Position numbers and translations under genes: made by a program | Shown here: positions 18,590 to 26,189 of the stretch, one piece after another | Layout: the number at the start of each line of letters is the position of its first letter | How positions within the stretch are numbered: the first letter of the stretch is position 1 | The notes under the pieces: model-generated | Seen by the model: the letters and a program-made list of their open reading frames with translations, nothing else | The model's database searches: none | Told to the model about the DNA's origin: nothing | NCBI GenBank assembly: GCA_963822765.1 | Contig: CAWGJL010000007.1 | Coordinates: 1-64,000 of the forward strand | Length of the DNA stretch: 64,000 nucleotides | Reading direction: 5' to 3' | Source: Palsa-504 sp963822765 | GTDB lineage: Bacteria > Actinomycetota > Actinomycetes > Streptosporangiales > Streptosporangiaceae

Positions 18590-18740
18590 AAGGTTTCGGC
18601 AGGGGTGGTATGGTCACGCCGGCCTTCGGGGATGTGCAGGTCGCCGGCCTCTTTGAGGCCGCGATGACGGCGGCGCGGATCGTGGCCAGGTTGGCGGCCC
18701 CGCTGCCGTTAGGCGAGACGGCGGGCACACGAGCGGCGCA
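18568..18740 (-). pseudogene. ISAs1-family transposase, C-terminal remnant (left)
   Basis: On the minus strand the end of an ISAs1 transposase is readable: 'NGSGAANLATIRAAVIAA', then after a one-base shift near 18656 'LHIPEGRRDHTTPAETFRL' and 'HGLD' before a TAG stop at 18568. The conserved 'ANLATIR' and 'HIPEGRRDHTTPAE' stretches are typical of actinobacterial members. The rest of the gene is missing. Confidence 0.65.
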
Positions 18741-18805
18741 GGTTGCCGCTTAAGCCCGGCTCGAGGAGACCGGCGTGCTGCGGCGTACGATCGGAGCCGG
18801 ACCCA

Positions 18806-18927
18806 CTGGCTCTCGCTCGAGCCCGCTGTGCTGAGCGAAGCGACGGACTGGATGGATCGCGAGCGCGCCTGTGGGGGCGCCGGTTCGACATCGTCTACGA
18901 GTACCTGAGGGAGGACAGCTACGATGA
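18806..18927 (+). pseudogene. Possible ArsR-type regulator C-terminal remnant
   Basis: Two frames together read 'HWLSLEPAVLSEATDWMDR' and then 'LWGRRFDIVYEYLREDS', with a shift near 18868. This resembles the C-terminal tail of ArsR-family repressors that are often encoded just upstream of DUF899 or SRPBCC genes. The winged-helix part is absent, and the ISAs1 remnant lies directly upstream. The element probably removed the first two thirds of this regulator, but the match is short. Confidence 0.35.
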
Positions 18928-19619
18928 AGACTCCGCCGATCATGTCACCGCAGGAGTGGGATGCCGCCCGCGAGGAGCTGCTGGTCGAGGAGAAGAACCT
19001 GACCCGCGCCCGCGATGCGCTGGCCGCCAAGCGCCGCCGGATGCCGTGGATGGCGGTGGAGAAGGAGTACCGCTTTGGCGGCCCGGCCGGCCTGGTGAGC
19101 CTTCTCGACCTGTTCGAAGATCGCCGGCAGTTGATCGTCTACCGCGCCTTCTACGCGCCAGACGTCACCACGTACCCGCAGGGGGGCGGCGCCTACCCGG
19201 AACGTGCCTGCGTGGGCTGCTCGTTCCTCGCCGACCAGGTCGCGCACCCCGCCCACCTGAACGCGCGGGACACGACGCTCGCGTTCGTTTCGCGCGCCCC
19301 CCAGGCCGAGATCCAGGGCCTGAAGGAGCGCATGGGCTGGGAGCTGATCCCGTGGTACACGATCACCGACGACTTTGACAAAGACTTCGGCGTGGACGAG
19401 TGGCACGGGACCAACGCCTTCGTCCGTGACGGCGAGCGGATCTACCGGACCTACTTCGTCAACAGCCGGGGCGCCGAGGCGATGGGAAGCACCTGGAGCT
19501 ACCTGGATATCACGGCGCTCGGCCGTCAGGAGGAGTGGGAGGACTCGCCGGAGGGCTATCCGCAGACCCCACCGTACGCGTGGTGGAACTACCACGACGC
19601 GTACGGCAAGACCCCGTAA
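18924..19619 (+). CDS. DUF899 thioredoxin-like family protein
   Basis: This 231-residue protein starts at ATG 18924 after gagggagga. DUF899 members have a thioredoxin-like fold and are annotated as putative dithiol-disulfide oxidoreductases. Visible hallmarks are 'LLVEEKNLTRARDALAAKRR' at the N-terminus, 'CVGCSFLADQV' (a C-x-x-C pair) and 'STWSYLDITALGRQE' near the end. It appears intact, with no signal peptide. It is enclosed by inverted ISAs1 3' ends, which may have moved or isolated it from its usual upstream regulator. Confidence 0.88.
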   Translation: MKTPPIMSPQEWDAAREELLVEEKNLTRARDALAAKRRRMPWMAVEKEYRFGGPAGLVSLLDLFEDRRQLIVYRAFYAPDVTTYPQGGGAYPERACVGCSFLADQVAHPAHLNARDTTLAFVSRAPQAEIQGLKERMGWELIPWYTITDDFDKDFGVDEWHGTNAFVRDGERIYRTYFVNSRGAEAMGSTWSYLDITALGRQEEWEDSPEGYPQTPPYAWWNYHDAYGKTP

Positions 19620-19640
19620 TCGCGGTCCGCCGGTTACTGC

Positions 19641-19856
19641 GTGAAGCCCTCCTTATCAAAGATGAGGAAGCGGATCGAACAACGCGCGAGCGCGAACCTG
19701 GACTGGCTGGTCAAGGACAAGAAAGCCCACTACATCGCCGTCGTGAAGCGTAACCAGCCGCTGCTGCACGCCCAGATCAGGGCCCTGCCCTGGCGGCGGG
19801 TACCGGCAGGCATCTCCGCCCGCGAGACCGGGCACCGCCTCCACGGCCTCGATTAG
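19641..19856 (+). pseudogene. ISAs1-family transposase with internal deletion (right)
   Basis: The frame contains the mid-protein ISAs1 segment 'KKAHYIAVVKRNQPLLHAQ' and 'IRALPWRRVPAG'. It then jumps directly to the C-terminal 'HRLHGLD' and stop, omitting over 100 residues between. It is therefore an internally deleted copy. Its 3' end is the right arm of the inverted repeat pair. Confidence 0.7.
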
Positions 19857-19903
19857 GACCGAAGCGGACATTCACAGAACACGCCGGAGCCTGGCAGACC
19901 TGG
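19834..19903 (-). repeat. Right arm of 70-bp inverted repeat (ISAs1-type 3' end)
   Basis: This is the inverted partner of 18520-18589. It includes the transposase stop codon and the outer end 'gaccgaagcggacattcac'. The two arms lie about 1.25 kb apart, enclosing the ArsR remnant and DUF899 gene. Confidence 0.8.
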
Positions 19904-19922
19904 ACCATAGATCGTTTCGCGC

Positions 19923-20687
19923 TCAGTGACCATACCTGGTCGCGGCCACGTGCGTGAACCGCCGATATGGGCGGCCGGAGACGCTCCAGCCGTCATCGAC
20001 TGAGGCGCGCAGATGAAGTCGATATGGCGCGGCGTAGTGACGACCCGGTGGCCTGTACCTCGTCGCCGAGTGCGACCTGGCTCCTGGCTGCAACGAGACT
20101 AAGTCCTGGAATTCGGCCAGCAGCTCGGTCACCTTCCGGGCTGCATCACGCAGCCGGGTGTTCTCGGCCCGCAGCCTGGCGTTCTCAGCCGCCAGTTGTT
20201 CCGCCTCGTCCTGCAGCCGGGTGTTCTGAGCTGCCAGCTCGCCAGCGCGAGCCAGGAGATCGCTGGCGGGGCCAGGCAGATCCTCAAATGCGGCGCCTGC
20301 CGTCGCTGCCGCAGGCGGTGGGCTTGGTTTGCGTTCGGGTGCGTTCGGCCTGCCTTCAGGCATCACCCGCACATGCCCGGCCGGCTCCGCGTGCCACTCC
20401 CGGCAGATGAAGCACGCCGACTGTACACCGCCGGACTGGTAGCCGCGGACGTTGACCAGCATCCTGCTGGCTTTCAGGTATTCGCGGGCCCGCCGCAGGT
20501 CATCCTCGGCAGTGTCCGGGGATGCCCGGCTCATCAGCCCGGCCGCCGGACCCTCCCACAGCCAGCCCGTAGCATTGTCGCGAGTTTCCGGGGTGAACTC
20601 GCCGGGGTTCTGCTCCGCGAACGCGCACAGCTGCCGCCATACCTCATGAGCCAGTCCGGCCACATCTGCCCTCCTGCGCGGCGCCAT
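19923..20687 (-). CDS. Hypothetical coiled-coil protein
   Basis: I do not recognise this family. ATG 20687 is preferred, giving 254 residues; the longer frame to 20957 adds low-complexity sequence. The N-terminal 100 residues are helical with 'LAHEVWRQLCAFAEQNPGEF' and could be a small winged-helix-like domain. A 'CFIC' pair follows. Residues around 160-210 form a clear leucine-zipper coiled coil with heptads in 'LAAENARLRAENTRLRDAA'. The C-terminal 50 residues are Arg/His/Tyr-rich. The gene stops only 20 bases from the ISAs1 repeat arm, so its 3' end may have been altered by that insertion. Confidence 0.5.
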   Translation of the reverse strand: MAPRRRADVAGLAHEVWRQLCAFAEQNPGEFTPETRDNATGWLWEGPAAGLMSRASPDTAEDDLRRAREYLKASRMLVNVRGYQSGGVQSACFICREWHAEPAGHVRVMPEGRPNAPERKPSPPPAAATAGAAFEDLPGPASDLLARAGELAAQNTRLQDEAEQLAAENARLRAENTRLRDAARKVTELLAEFQDLVSLQPGARSHSATRYRPPGRHYAAPYRLHLRASVDDGWSVSGRPYRRFTHVAATRYGH

Positions 20688-21014
20688 AAGCAAGGCTTTC
20701 CCGTCCGCCGCGCAGGTATTCGCCCGCGGACCAGCGCCTACTCCCACAGGGGACAGCGTGCTGCCGTCAGCTGCAGGAACCGCCCGGCTCACCGGTGGTA
20801 GATCGATGACCAGCTGCCATCTATCGCGATGCGGGCGGAAGCCGAGCGGGTCACCGGCGATCCGTATCTCCCGGCAAAGGCGCACGCCGACGAACTGGCG
20901 CGGCCGCGGGCAGATCGACCCGCAGCCCGGCCAAGACCGGCCGTTGCCTTTGGCCACACCTCTACACCTTGGGCGAGATAGGTGCCGAAGTCGTCCGGGC
21001 TGGTCAGCAAGTGC

Positions 21015-21791
21015 CTATGTGGTTGCCTCCTGAACGGCGTCGCTGACAGCCCCGATGCCGAAGACAGCGCCTTGCGGGTCGGCCACCACCGCGCCGCGGC
21101 CGAAGTCCATGTCGCTGGGGGACATCACGACCGAGCCGCCGAGTTCCTGAACCCGCGACGCCGAGGAGTCGCAGTCCGTGACGGCGAACCAGACGGACCA
21201 TGCCGGGGGCTCACCGGGCCCCGCCGCGTGCGCCCCGCAGACCGCCTTCCCGCCGACCGTGAAGATCGCGGCCTCAGCGCTGCCCGGGTCCCCCTCGATC
21301 GCCCAGCCGAACACCGAGGAATAGAAGTCGCGGGCTTTGGCCAGGTCGCTGGTGGCAAGCTCGTTCCAGGTGAAGGTGCCGGGCTCGTTCACCAGCTGAG
21401 CTCCGACGTGGGCCCCGGGCTGCCACACGGAGATGAACGACCCGGCGCTGTCCTGCGCCACCGCCAGGCGCCCGGCGTCGAACGCGTCCATCGGGCCGGC
21501 CAGGATCTTCCCGCCTGCCGAGGTCACCTTCGCCGCCGTCGCGTCGGCGTCGGCCACCGACACGTAAACCGTCCAGTACGGCGGGCCCTGCGGGTTCGTC
21601 TGCGGCCCGAAGCCCGCGACGTTCCTGCCTCGTAGGGTGAACATCCCGTAACCCCCTGCCTCGGGGCGGGGGTCCGCGGCCGACTGCCACCCGAACAGGG
21701 CGCCATAGAACCTTGCGGTTGCGGGGGTGTCGGGAGTGCCAAGATCCACCCAGCAGGGGGTGCCCGGTGCGTACGAGGTCCGCTCTGCCAT
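21015..21791 (-). CDS. VOC-superfamily protein with two glyoxalase-like domains
   Basis: This 258-residue protein has two vicinal-oxygen-chelate halves. Each begins with a 'PCWVDLGTPDTPATARFYGA' or 'FTWNELATSDLAKARDFYSS' module and ends with a GG-containing strand ('AQDSAGSFISVWQPG' and 'VADPQGAVFGIG'). It resembles the CFP-30B/SgaA-type proteins common in actinomycetes. These are generally assigned as hydroxylase- or dioxygenase-like without a proven substrate. The metal ligands of true glyoxalase I are not clearly kept. Start ATG 21791 is well placed and the gene is monocistronic. Confidence 0.88.
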   Translation of the reverse strand: MAERTSYAPGTPCWVDLGTPDTPATARFYGALFGWQSAADPRPEAGGYGMFTLRGRNVAGFGPQTNPQGPPYWTVYVSVADADATAAKVTSAGGKILAGPMDAFDAGRLAVAQDSAGSFISVWQPGAHVGAQLVNEPGTFTWNELATSDLAKARDFYSSVFGWAIEGDPGSAEAAIFTVGGKAVCGAHAAGPGEPPAWSVWFAVTDCDSSASRVQELGGSVVMSPSDMDFGRGAVVADPQGAVFGIGAVSDAVQEATT

Positions 21792-21929
21792 GGCGAGTTC
21801 CGTTCATCTTTCCCGCCGCGCAGGGCCGCCGGCGGTCCACCTTCGCGACTGTAGCAGGGCGTGTCCGGCGGGCGAGCGGAGACCCGACGGCGCGAACGCC
21901 CGACCCAGGCAGGCGACCGGGGAACGAGG

Positions 21930-22270
21930 CTGAGACTTTCACGGCACGAGGCACGGCAGCGGTTCGCCCCCGCGCCGGCGGACAGGCTGGCCGCCGTGGG
22001 GCCAGATGGCCGACCCCACCTCGTCCCGGTCATGTTCGCGGCCGGCGGCGACCACATCTGCACCGCGGTGGACGCCAAGCCCAAGTCGTCCCGGCAGCTG
22101 CGGCGGTTGTGCGACATCGCGGGCAATTCCGGGTCGCCACGCTCGCCGGCCATTGCGAGCAGGACTGGACCAGGCTGTGGTGGGTGCGGGCGGACGGGCA
22201 CGCCTCGATCCTGGCCGGCCCGGACCAGCTGGCCCGGCCGCTGCGCTTGCTGGCCGGGCGTTACCCGTAG
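21930..22270 (+). pseudogene. PPOX-class F420-dependent oxidoreductase, decayed
   Basis: The frame reads 'LRLSRHEARQRFAPAP', 'GRPHLVPVMF' and 'DAKPKSSRQLRRL', typical of the TIGR03668-type PPOX family. It shifts near 22130; the next frame continues 'FRVATLAGHCEQDWTRLWWV' and 'LARPLRLLAGRYP'. A TAG then replaces the usual Gln codon at 22268. The start is CTG rather than ATG or GTG, and the C-terminal 15-20 residues are lost. Several independent defects make this a true pseudogene rather than one sequencing error. Confidence 0.65.
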
Positions 22271-22856
22271 TACCACCCGCTGGGCCGACTGGGCACCTGC
22301 CGGAACGGTCATGACCGGAGCATGTGATACCGAACGGCTGCCGCTGGCGATACCCCTCCGCGACCAAGCTAGGCCTTGTCCGTGAAACCGGGACGATCCC
22401 AGACACGCCAGAATTCACTGATCTCCTCGTGCGCCTATTAGGTGCAAGGGAAGGTGAGCCAGGGCGTCACAGTCGGCGCACCCGGAAGCGGGGCCCCGGC
22501 GCTTCATCTCACGCTGCGTGAGCGGTGTTCGGCTGCGCCAAGTGCGCATCGCCGCCGTTCGGAGCGGTTTCGCAGATGCGCTCGGGTTGGCCCGCTGCCG
22601 TGCAGATCGGGTCGATCTGGGACGGTTGGATGTCGGCGAGTGCGGCCAGAACACCATCTGCGGCGACGGTGGTGCCTCAGCCGAGAGTGCCTGCGAAGGC
22701 GGGCTGGTCTGGAAGCCGTCAGCGGAACTGCCGTCCGGATCTCATCCGTGAGGTCAGGGCCTGGCGGACGGTTCCAGCCCAGCCTGCAACGCCGGGCCTA
22801 GTGGGCCAGCCGCACTATGTGCTGTGAGTTGCGGCGGCCCGGTCGCCAGTCGTGGC
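22271..22856. other. Intergenic region without a recognisable gene
   Basis: Short open frames on both strands show no family resemblance, no good ribosome binding sites and no conserved motifs. I see nothing else supported in this stretch. Confidence 0.4.
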
Positions 22857-23367
22857 TCAGAGGCGGGTGCTGCGGCGGTGTCTCGTCCTCCGGTCGTCGA
22901 CGAGGCGCCATTGGTCGCCGTACGTGCCGATGGTTACGTTTTCGCGTCGTAGCAGGTCGTGCGGAAAGCCCAGCGAGGGTTCGCTGGCTTTGTCGAGTAC
23001 GCGCAGCTGGTCGTCGTCGAGGTGCACGCCGGCGGCTGCTAGGTTCTCGTCCAGCTGTGCGACGCTCGTCGCTCCAAGCAGCGGGATGATGTTGCCGCGC
23101 CGGGCAGCCAGCCACGCGAGGGCCACCTGCGCCGGAGTGCACCCTATATCGCCCGCGATCCTGGCGACGAGGTCTACCGTCTCGTCCGGGCCGGACCAGC
23201 TGTGCTGGAAGATCCCCTCCGCGGCGTCGTCACGCAGCCGCCCTTGGCCGCCTTCGCGGTACTTGCCGGTCAGCCTTCCTTCCGCGAGCGGACCCCACGC
23301 GACAACGGCAAGGTCGAAGGCACCGGCCATTGGGACCAGGTCGCTTTCCGGTGTCCGCTCCAGCGTA
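22857..23367 (-). pseudogene. Aldo/keto reductase, C-terminal half
   Basis: The minus strand encodes the second half of an AKR: 'LERTPESDLVPMAGAFDLAV', 'VAWGPLAEGRLTGKYR' and 'GCTPAQVALAWLAARRGNI'. 'PLLGATSVAQLDENLAAA' (cofactor-phosphate site) and a normal end follow. The TIM-barrel start with the catalytic Tyr and Lys is absent. Homology breaks off at about 23367, exactly where a LysR fragment begins on the opposite strand. Confidence 0.75.
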
Positions 23368-23368
23368 G

Positions 23369-23599
23369 ATCGTAGTCGCCGACTGGATCGGGAAGTTCGC
23401 CTGCGTCGCGGCGGGCATCGGCATCGCGCTGGTCCCCCAGTTGGCCGCCCGGGCGCTGCCCGCGGGCGTGACGGTGCTCAAGCTGCGCGACGAGCAGGCT
23501 CCGTATCGTCGCGTCGTCGTCATCACTGATGCCAGGCGACAGCCGAGCGAGCTTGCGAGGACGTTCATCCGCCTCGCAAAGCAAGCCGCACGTCACTGA
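23369..23599 (+). pseudogene. LysR-family regulator, C-terminal fragment
   Basis: Beginning directly after a stop codon, the plus strand reads 'VADWIGKFACVAAGIGIALV', 'PQLAARALPAGVTVLKL' and an end at TGA 23597. This is the last part of a LysR substrate-binding domain. About 76 residues remain, with no HTH. The fragment abuts the AKR fragment, so the two were joined by a deletion or rearrangement. Confidence 0.6.
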
Positions 23600-23639
23600 C
23601 CTCGCAGTTTTGGCGTTGCAGGCAGCGAGGATCCGGGCG

Positions 23640-23840
23640 GCTGGCGGCGAGGGCCACCGTGCCGTGAATCCGCCGTCGGTCATGAGCACGTGGCCGGTCA
23701 CGAAGCTTGCGCCATCGCGGCCGAGCCACAGGACCGTGGCGGCGACCTCCTCGGGCCGCGCGGTCCTGCCGATCGGGTGCGCGCCCGGACGGCGTCCAAG
23801 GCGCCGGGTCACCGCATGCTGCTCGGCCGAATCCTCACCA
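23640..23840 (-). pseudogene. Short-chain dehydrogenase, C-terminal fragment
   Basis: The minus strand contains 'HPIGRTARPEEVAATVLWLG' followed by 'DGASFVTGHVLMTDGGF', the standard end of classical SDR proteins. The Rossmann N-terminus and the Tyr-x-x-x-Lys site are missing. The frame remains open downstream but is unrelated. LysR and SDR genes are commonly divergent neighbours, so this and the LysR fragment may derive from one locus. Confidence 0.65.
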
Positions 23841-23878
23841 GGTTTCTTCTTCACCGCACGCAGTGTTGCGTGCGGGCC

Positions 23879-24259
23879 TCACCTGCGGGGCTGGGTGGCG
23901 CGCTGGAGGACGGCCGCGATGGCGTCGACGTCGTCGAGGTGCCCGGCAGCCACGCTCATCACCAGATCGTAGGCCTCATCATTGGTCAGGGTCAGCCGGC
24001 GGCCGTTGAGTCCGTAGAACGCGATGACCGCGGCGAGCGCGAGCCGCTTGTTACCGTCGATGAGCGCGTGGTTCCGGGCGATGGAATGCAGCAGGGCCGC
24101 GGCCTTGGCGTCCAGGTCCGCGTAGGCATCTTTGCCGAACGCGGTCGCCTGCGGGCGGGCCAGGGCGGCTTCCAGCAGCCCGTAGTCGCGCACCGCGTAA
24201 CCGGGCCCGAGCGTCCGCTCTGCGACGTGCAGCAGCTCGGGCAGTGTCAGGTAGATCAC
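23879..24259 (-). CDS. Doc/Fic-type toxin of toxin-antitoxin pair
   Basis: This 126-residue protein has the Doc fold. Its active-site loop is 'IARNHALIDGNKRLALAA', matching the H-x-F/L-x-D-x-N-K-R consensus. Known Doc toxins phosphorylate elongation factor Tu and halt translation. The N-terminal 'YLTLPELLHVAERTLGPGY' and 'VRDYGLLEAALARPQATAFG' are classic for the family. It overlaps the antitoxin gene by ATGA, giving coupled translation with the antitoxin first. All motif residues appear intact, so the toxin is probably active unless neutralised. Confidence 0.92.
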   Translation of the reverse strand: MIYLTLPELLHVAERTLGPGYAVRDYGLLEAALARPQATAFGKDAYADLDAKAAALLHSIARNHALIDGNKRLALAAVIAFYGLNGRRLTLTNDEAYDLVMSVAAGHLDDVDAIAAVLQRATQPRR

Positions 24260-24468
24260 TGGCCGAGCCGCTCCAGCGCCTCGGCGTAGCGCGGCAGTTC
24301 CTCGTCAAGGACCTGGTCGAGCAGGTCGGCGCGGCTGTGGTTCTCCACGTACTCGCGGATTGCCTGCCGGGCTATCTCCTGCATGGACCGGTGCTCCAGA
24401 TCCGCGCGTCGGCGCAGCGCATCAGTCTCATCATCCGCAAGCCTCAAGGTCATCGCCATGCACATCAT
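24256..24468 (-). CDS. Ribbon-helix-helix antitoxin partner of Doc
   Basis: This protein of about 70 residues has an RHH N-terminus ('MTLRLADDETDALRRRADLE', then 'HRSMQEIARQAIREYVE') and an acidic helical tail that should bind Doc. Starts are possible at 24468, 24465, 24459 or 24453. A perfect 20-bp palindrome covers 24468-24487, right at the start, so it is probably the autoregulatory operator and the message may be nearly leaderless. Pairing of Doc with an RHH antitoxin rather than Phd is frequent in actinobacteria. Confidence 0.85.
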   Translation of the reverse strand: MMCMAMTLRLADDETDALRRRADLEHRSMQEIARQAIREYVENHSRADLLDQVLDEELPRYAEALERLGQ

Positions 24469-24487
24469 GGTATCATCAGTGATACCA
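24468..24487. promoter_or_regulatory. Perfect palindromic operator of the Doc/RHH module
   Basis: The sequence TGGTATCA-TCAG-TGATACCA is a perfect 8+8 inverted repeat abutting the antitoxin start codons. RHH antitoxins bind such palindromes as dimers of dimers to repress their own operon. The role is inferred from position and symmetry. Confidence 0.7.
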
Positions 24488-24647
24488 GAGTTGATTCCGC
24501 TGATAGCGGCGTGCGCGGAGCGTGATCTACAACCACAGGCCGTCGCTTGGGAACGAGCGCGAGATCCGCCTGATTGAGGTACTGGAACAGTCCCTTCGGT
24601 GCGGTTCTTTGGAGGCGCGCAGAATGGCGCCGATATGCGCGCACACG

Positions 24648-25171
24648 TCAGGTACGCGGCGTGGCTGATCCAGAGGTGCCGGGCGGATCCGCGAAGGAGA
24701 GCCAGTCACCGGCGTGCAGCTCGAGCCAGTCCCTGGCCCGCATGCTCGCGTAGATGCACGAGCTCGCGGCCTGGTCACGAACCAGGTCAGCCTCCGCGTG
24801 CTCGTCGCGGCCCGGCAGGACGACTCCCACACCGGCCCGAGCTGGGCAGCTAGTTCAGGGTCGTGGGGACGGCTCAGGATGTAGTCCTCGGGCTCCCCGC
24901 CGTCCGGGTACTCCCCCGGGTGGCCGGCAGCCAGATCCCAGCGCTCCCAGTCGAGGCGGACGATCCGCGTCTTTATCACCGAGCGGAACCTGAGCCCGGT
25001 CAGGGGCGATTGCTCCATCTGACCCCGGAACGCGTCAGTGACCAGCAGGTCGCCCAGTCCCGCGACGGTGATGGGCGGGACAAGCGGCCCCGTCCGCTCC
25101 AGCTGCAGCAGGCCCTCGGCGGTGCGCGGCCGATGCGCGGTCATCCCCGACAGCAAGATGGCCCCATGCAC
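24648..25171 (-). pseudogene. Hypothetical protein, frameshifted
   Basis: I do not recognise the family. The frame from ATG 25171 encodes 'MTAHRPRTAEGLLQLERTGP' and 'LDWERWDLAAGHPGEYPDGG', then 'ELAAQLGPVWE'. There one base seems missing (near 24824). The continuing frame reads 'VVLPGRDEHAEADLVRDQ', 'SMRARDWLELHAGDWLSF' and stops at 24648, for a total of about 175 residues. The Trp-rich acidic composition is like small immunity or SMI1-type proteins, but I cannot assign it. It lies next to the toxin-antitoxin pair and 50 bases from the end of the adjacent transposon. Confidence 0.5.
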
Positions 25172-25315
25172 TAGATCCGGTGGCCAGGCGGTAGCCGTCT
25201 AGGCCGCACCTGAACGGTTGTTCTGTCGCGATCACGATTGCAGGGGCTTAATTGTGCGCGGACGTTCAGCGTGATGATGGCGGCGTCGTTGGCGGTGATG
25301 ACATAGGCATATGGA

Positions 25316-25348
25316 AAGGCCCCGCCGGCTGGGTTTCGGCGGGGCCTT
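25316..25348 (-). terminator. Strong hairpin terminator after the AAA ATPase gene
   Basis: A perfect 12-bp stem (AAGGCCCCGCCG with CGGCGGGGCCTT) and a 9-base loop lie 26 bases beyond the ATPase stop codon. There is no long T-run, as usual for high-GC actinobacterial terminators. Confidence 0.75.
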
Positions 25349-25373
25349 GGTGTTGGTGGTGGCGGCTTGGTGG

Positions 25374-26189
25374 TCAGTCTGACGTGACCTCGGTGGCGGC
25401 GGTGCGGGCGCTGGTTTCGTCGACGATGGCCTTGCGGGTGGCGTAGGCGGCGATGAGGGCCTGGATGGCGAGGTTGCTGACGGCTCTGGGCAGGCCGCGG
25501 CTGGTGTCGTGGATCAAGGTGGTGGCGTCGTTGCTGAACAGCGGGTCGGATCGTCCGGCGAGGGTGAGGTGGTGGCTGATGTAGCTGGTGGTCTCCTGGG
25601 GGGTCATGCCGGGCATGGTGTAGCGGACGGCGATGCGCTGGTCGAGGGCGGCGAGGATGCCGAGCTTGATCCGGCGGCGCAGGGTGGGCTGGCCGATGAG
25701 CAGGCAGGCGAGCGGGCTGGCGGAGTCGAGGTCGTGATTGGTGAGCATGCGGATGGCTTCGAGCTGGCCGGGTTCGAGCATGTGGGCCTCGTCGATGGCC
25801 AGGACGGGGATGCGGCCGCGTTCGGCGTGCTCGCGGGCGAGCAGGTCCATGGCCTGGGGGGTGAGGGTGGCGTGGTGGGTTTTGGGGACACCGCCGAGCG
25901 CGGCGACGATGGCGTGGTTGATGCCGCGGACGCCGACGGAGGGGTTGCCGAGGTAGATGAGGGTGTGGCGGGAGGCGTCGAGGCTGGCCAGGGCGGCGCG
26001 CAGGGCTACGGTCTTGCCGGCGCCGACTTCCCCGGTGATCACGCCGAGGGCGTGCTCGCTGATGCACCAGCTGATCCGGGCGGCTGCCTCGGCGTGGGCG
26101 GCGTGGCGGTGCAGCATGCCCGGGGCCAGGTCACGGCGGAAGGGCATTTTGGTGAAGCCGTAGTGGGCCTGGAGTTTCTCGATGCTCAC
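25374..26189 (-). CDS. TniB/ExeA-like AAA ATPase of transposon
   Basis: This 271-residue ATPase starts at GTG 26189, overlapping the transposase stop (GTGA), so it is translationally coupled. The N-terminus 'MPFRRDLAPGMLHRH' is ExeA/TniB-like. Walker A is 'GVITGEVGAGKTVALRAAL' and Walker B 'IPVLAIDEAHMLEP'. A sensor-1-like 'PLACLLIGQPTLRRRIKLGI' and an arginine in 'DQRIAVRYTM' follow. Such ATPases choose the target DNA and activate the DDE transposase. The enzyme looks intact. Confidence 0.9.
   Translation of the reverse strand: MSIEKLQAHYGFTKMPFRRDLAPGMLHRHAAHAEAAARISWCISEHALGVITGEVGAGKTVALRAALASLDASRHTLIYLGNPSVGVRGINHAIVAALGGVPKTHHATLTPQAMDLLAREHAERGRIPVLAIDEAHMLEPGQLEAIRMLTNHDLDSASPLACLLIGQPTLRRRIKLGILAALDQRIAVRYTMPGMTPQETTSYISHHLTLAGRSDPLFSNDATTLIHDTSRGLPRAVSNLAIQALIAAYATRKAIVDETSARTAATEVTSD

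Noticed and set aside
25171..26067. Arg/His/Pro-rich frame on the minus strand overlapping the AAA ATPase
   Set aside because: Different frame of the ATPase gene; low-complexity composition and no start site.
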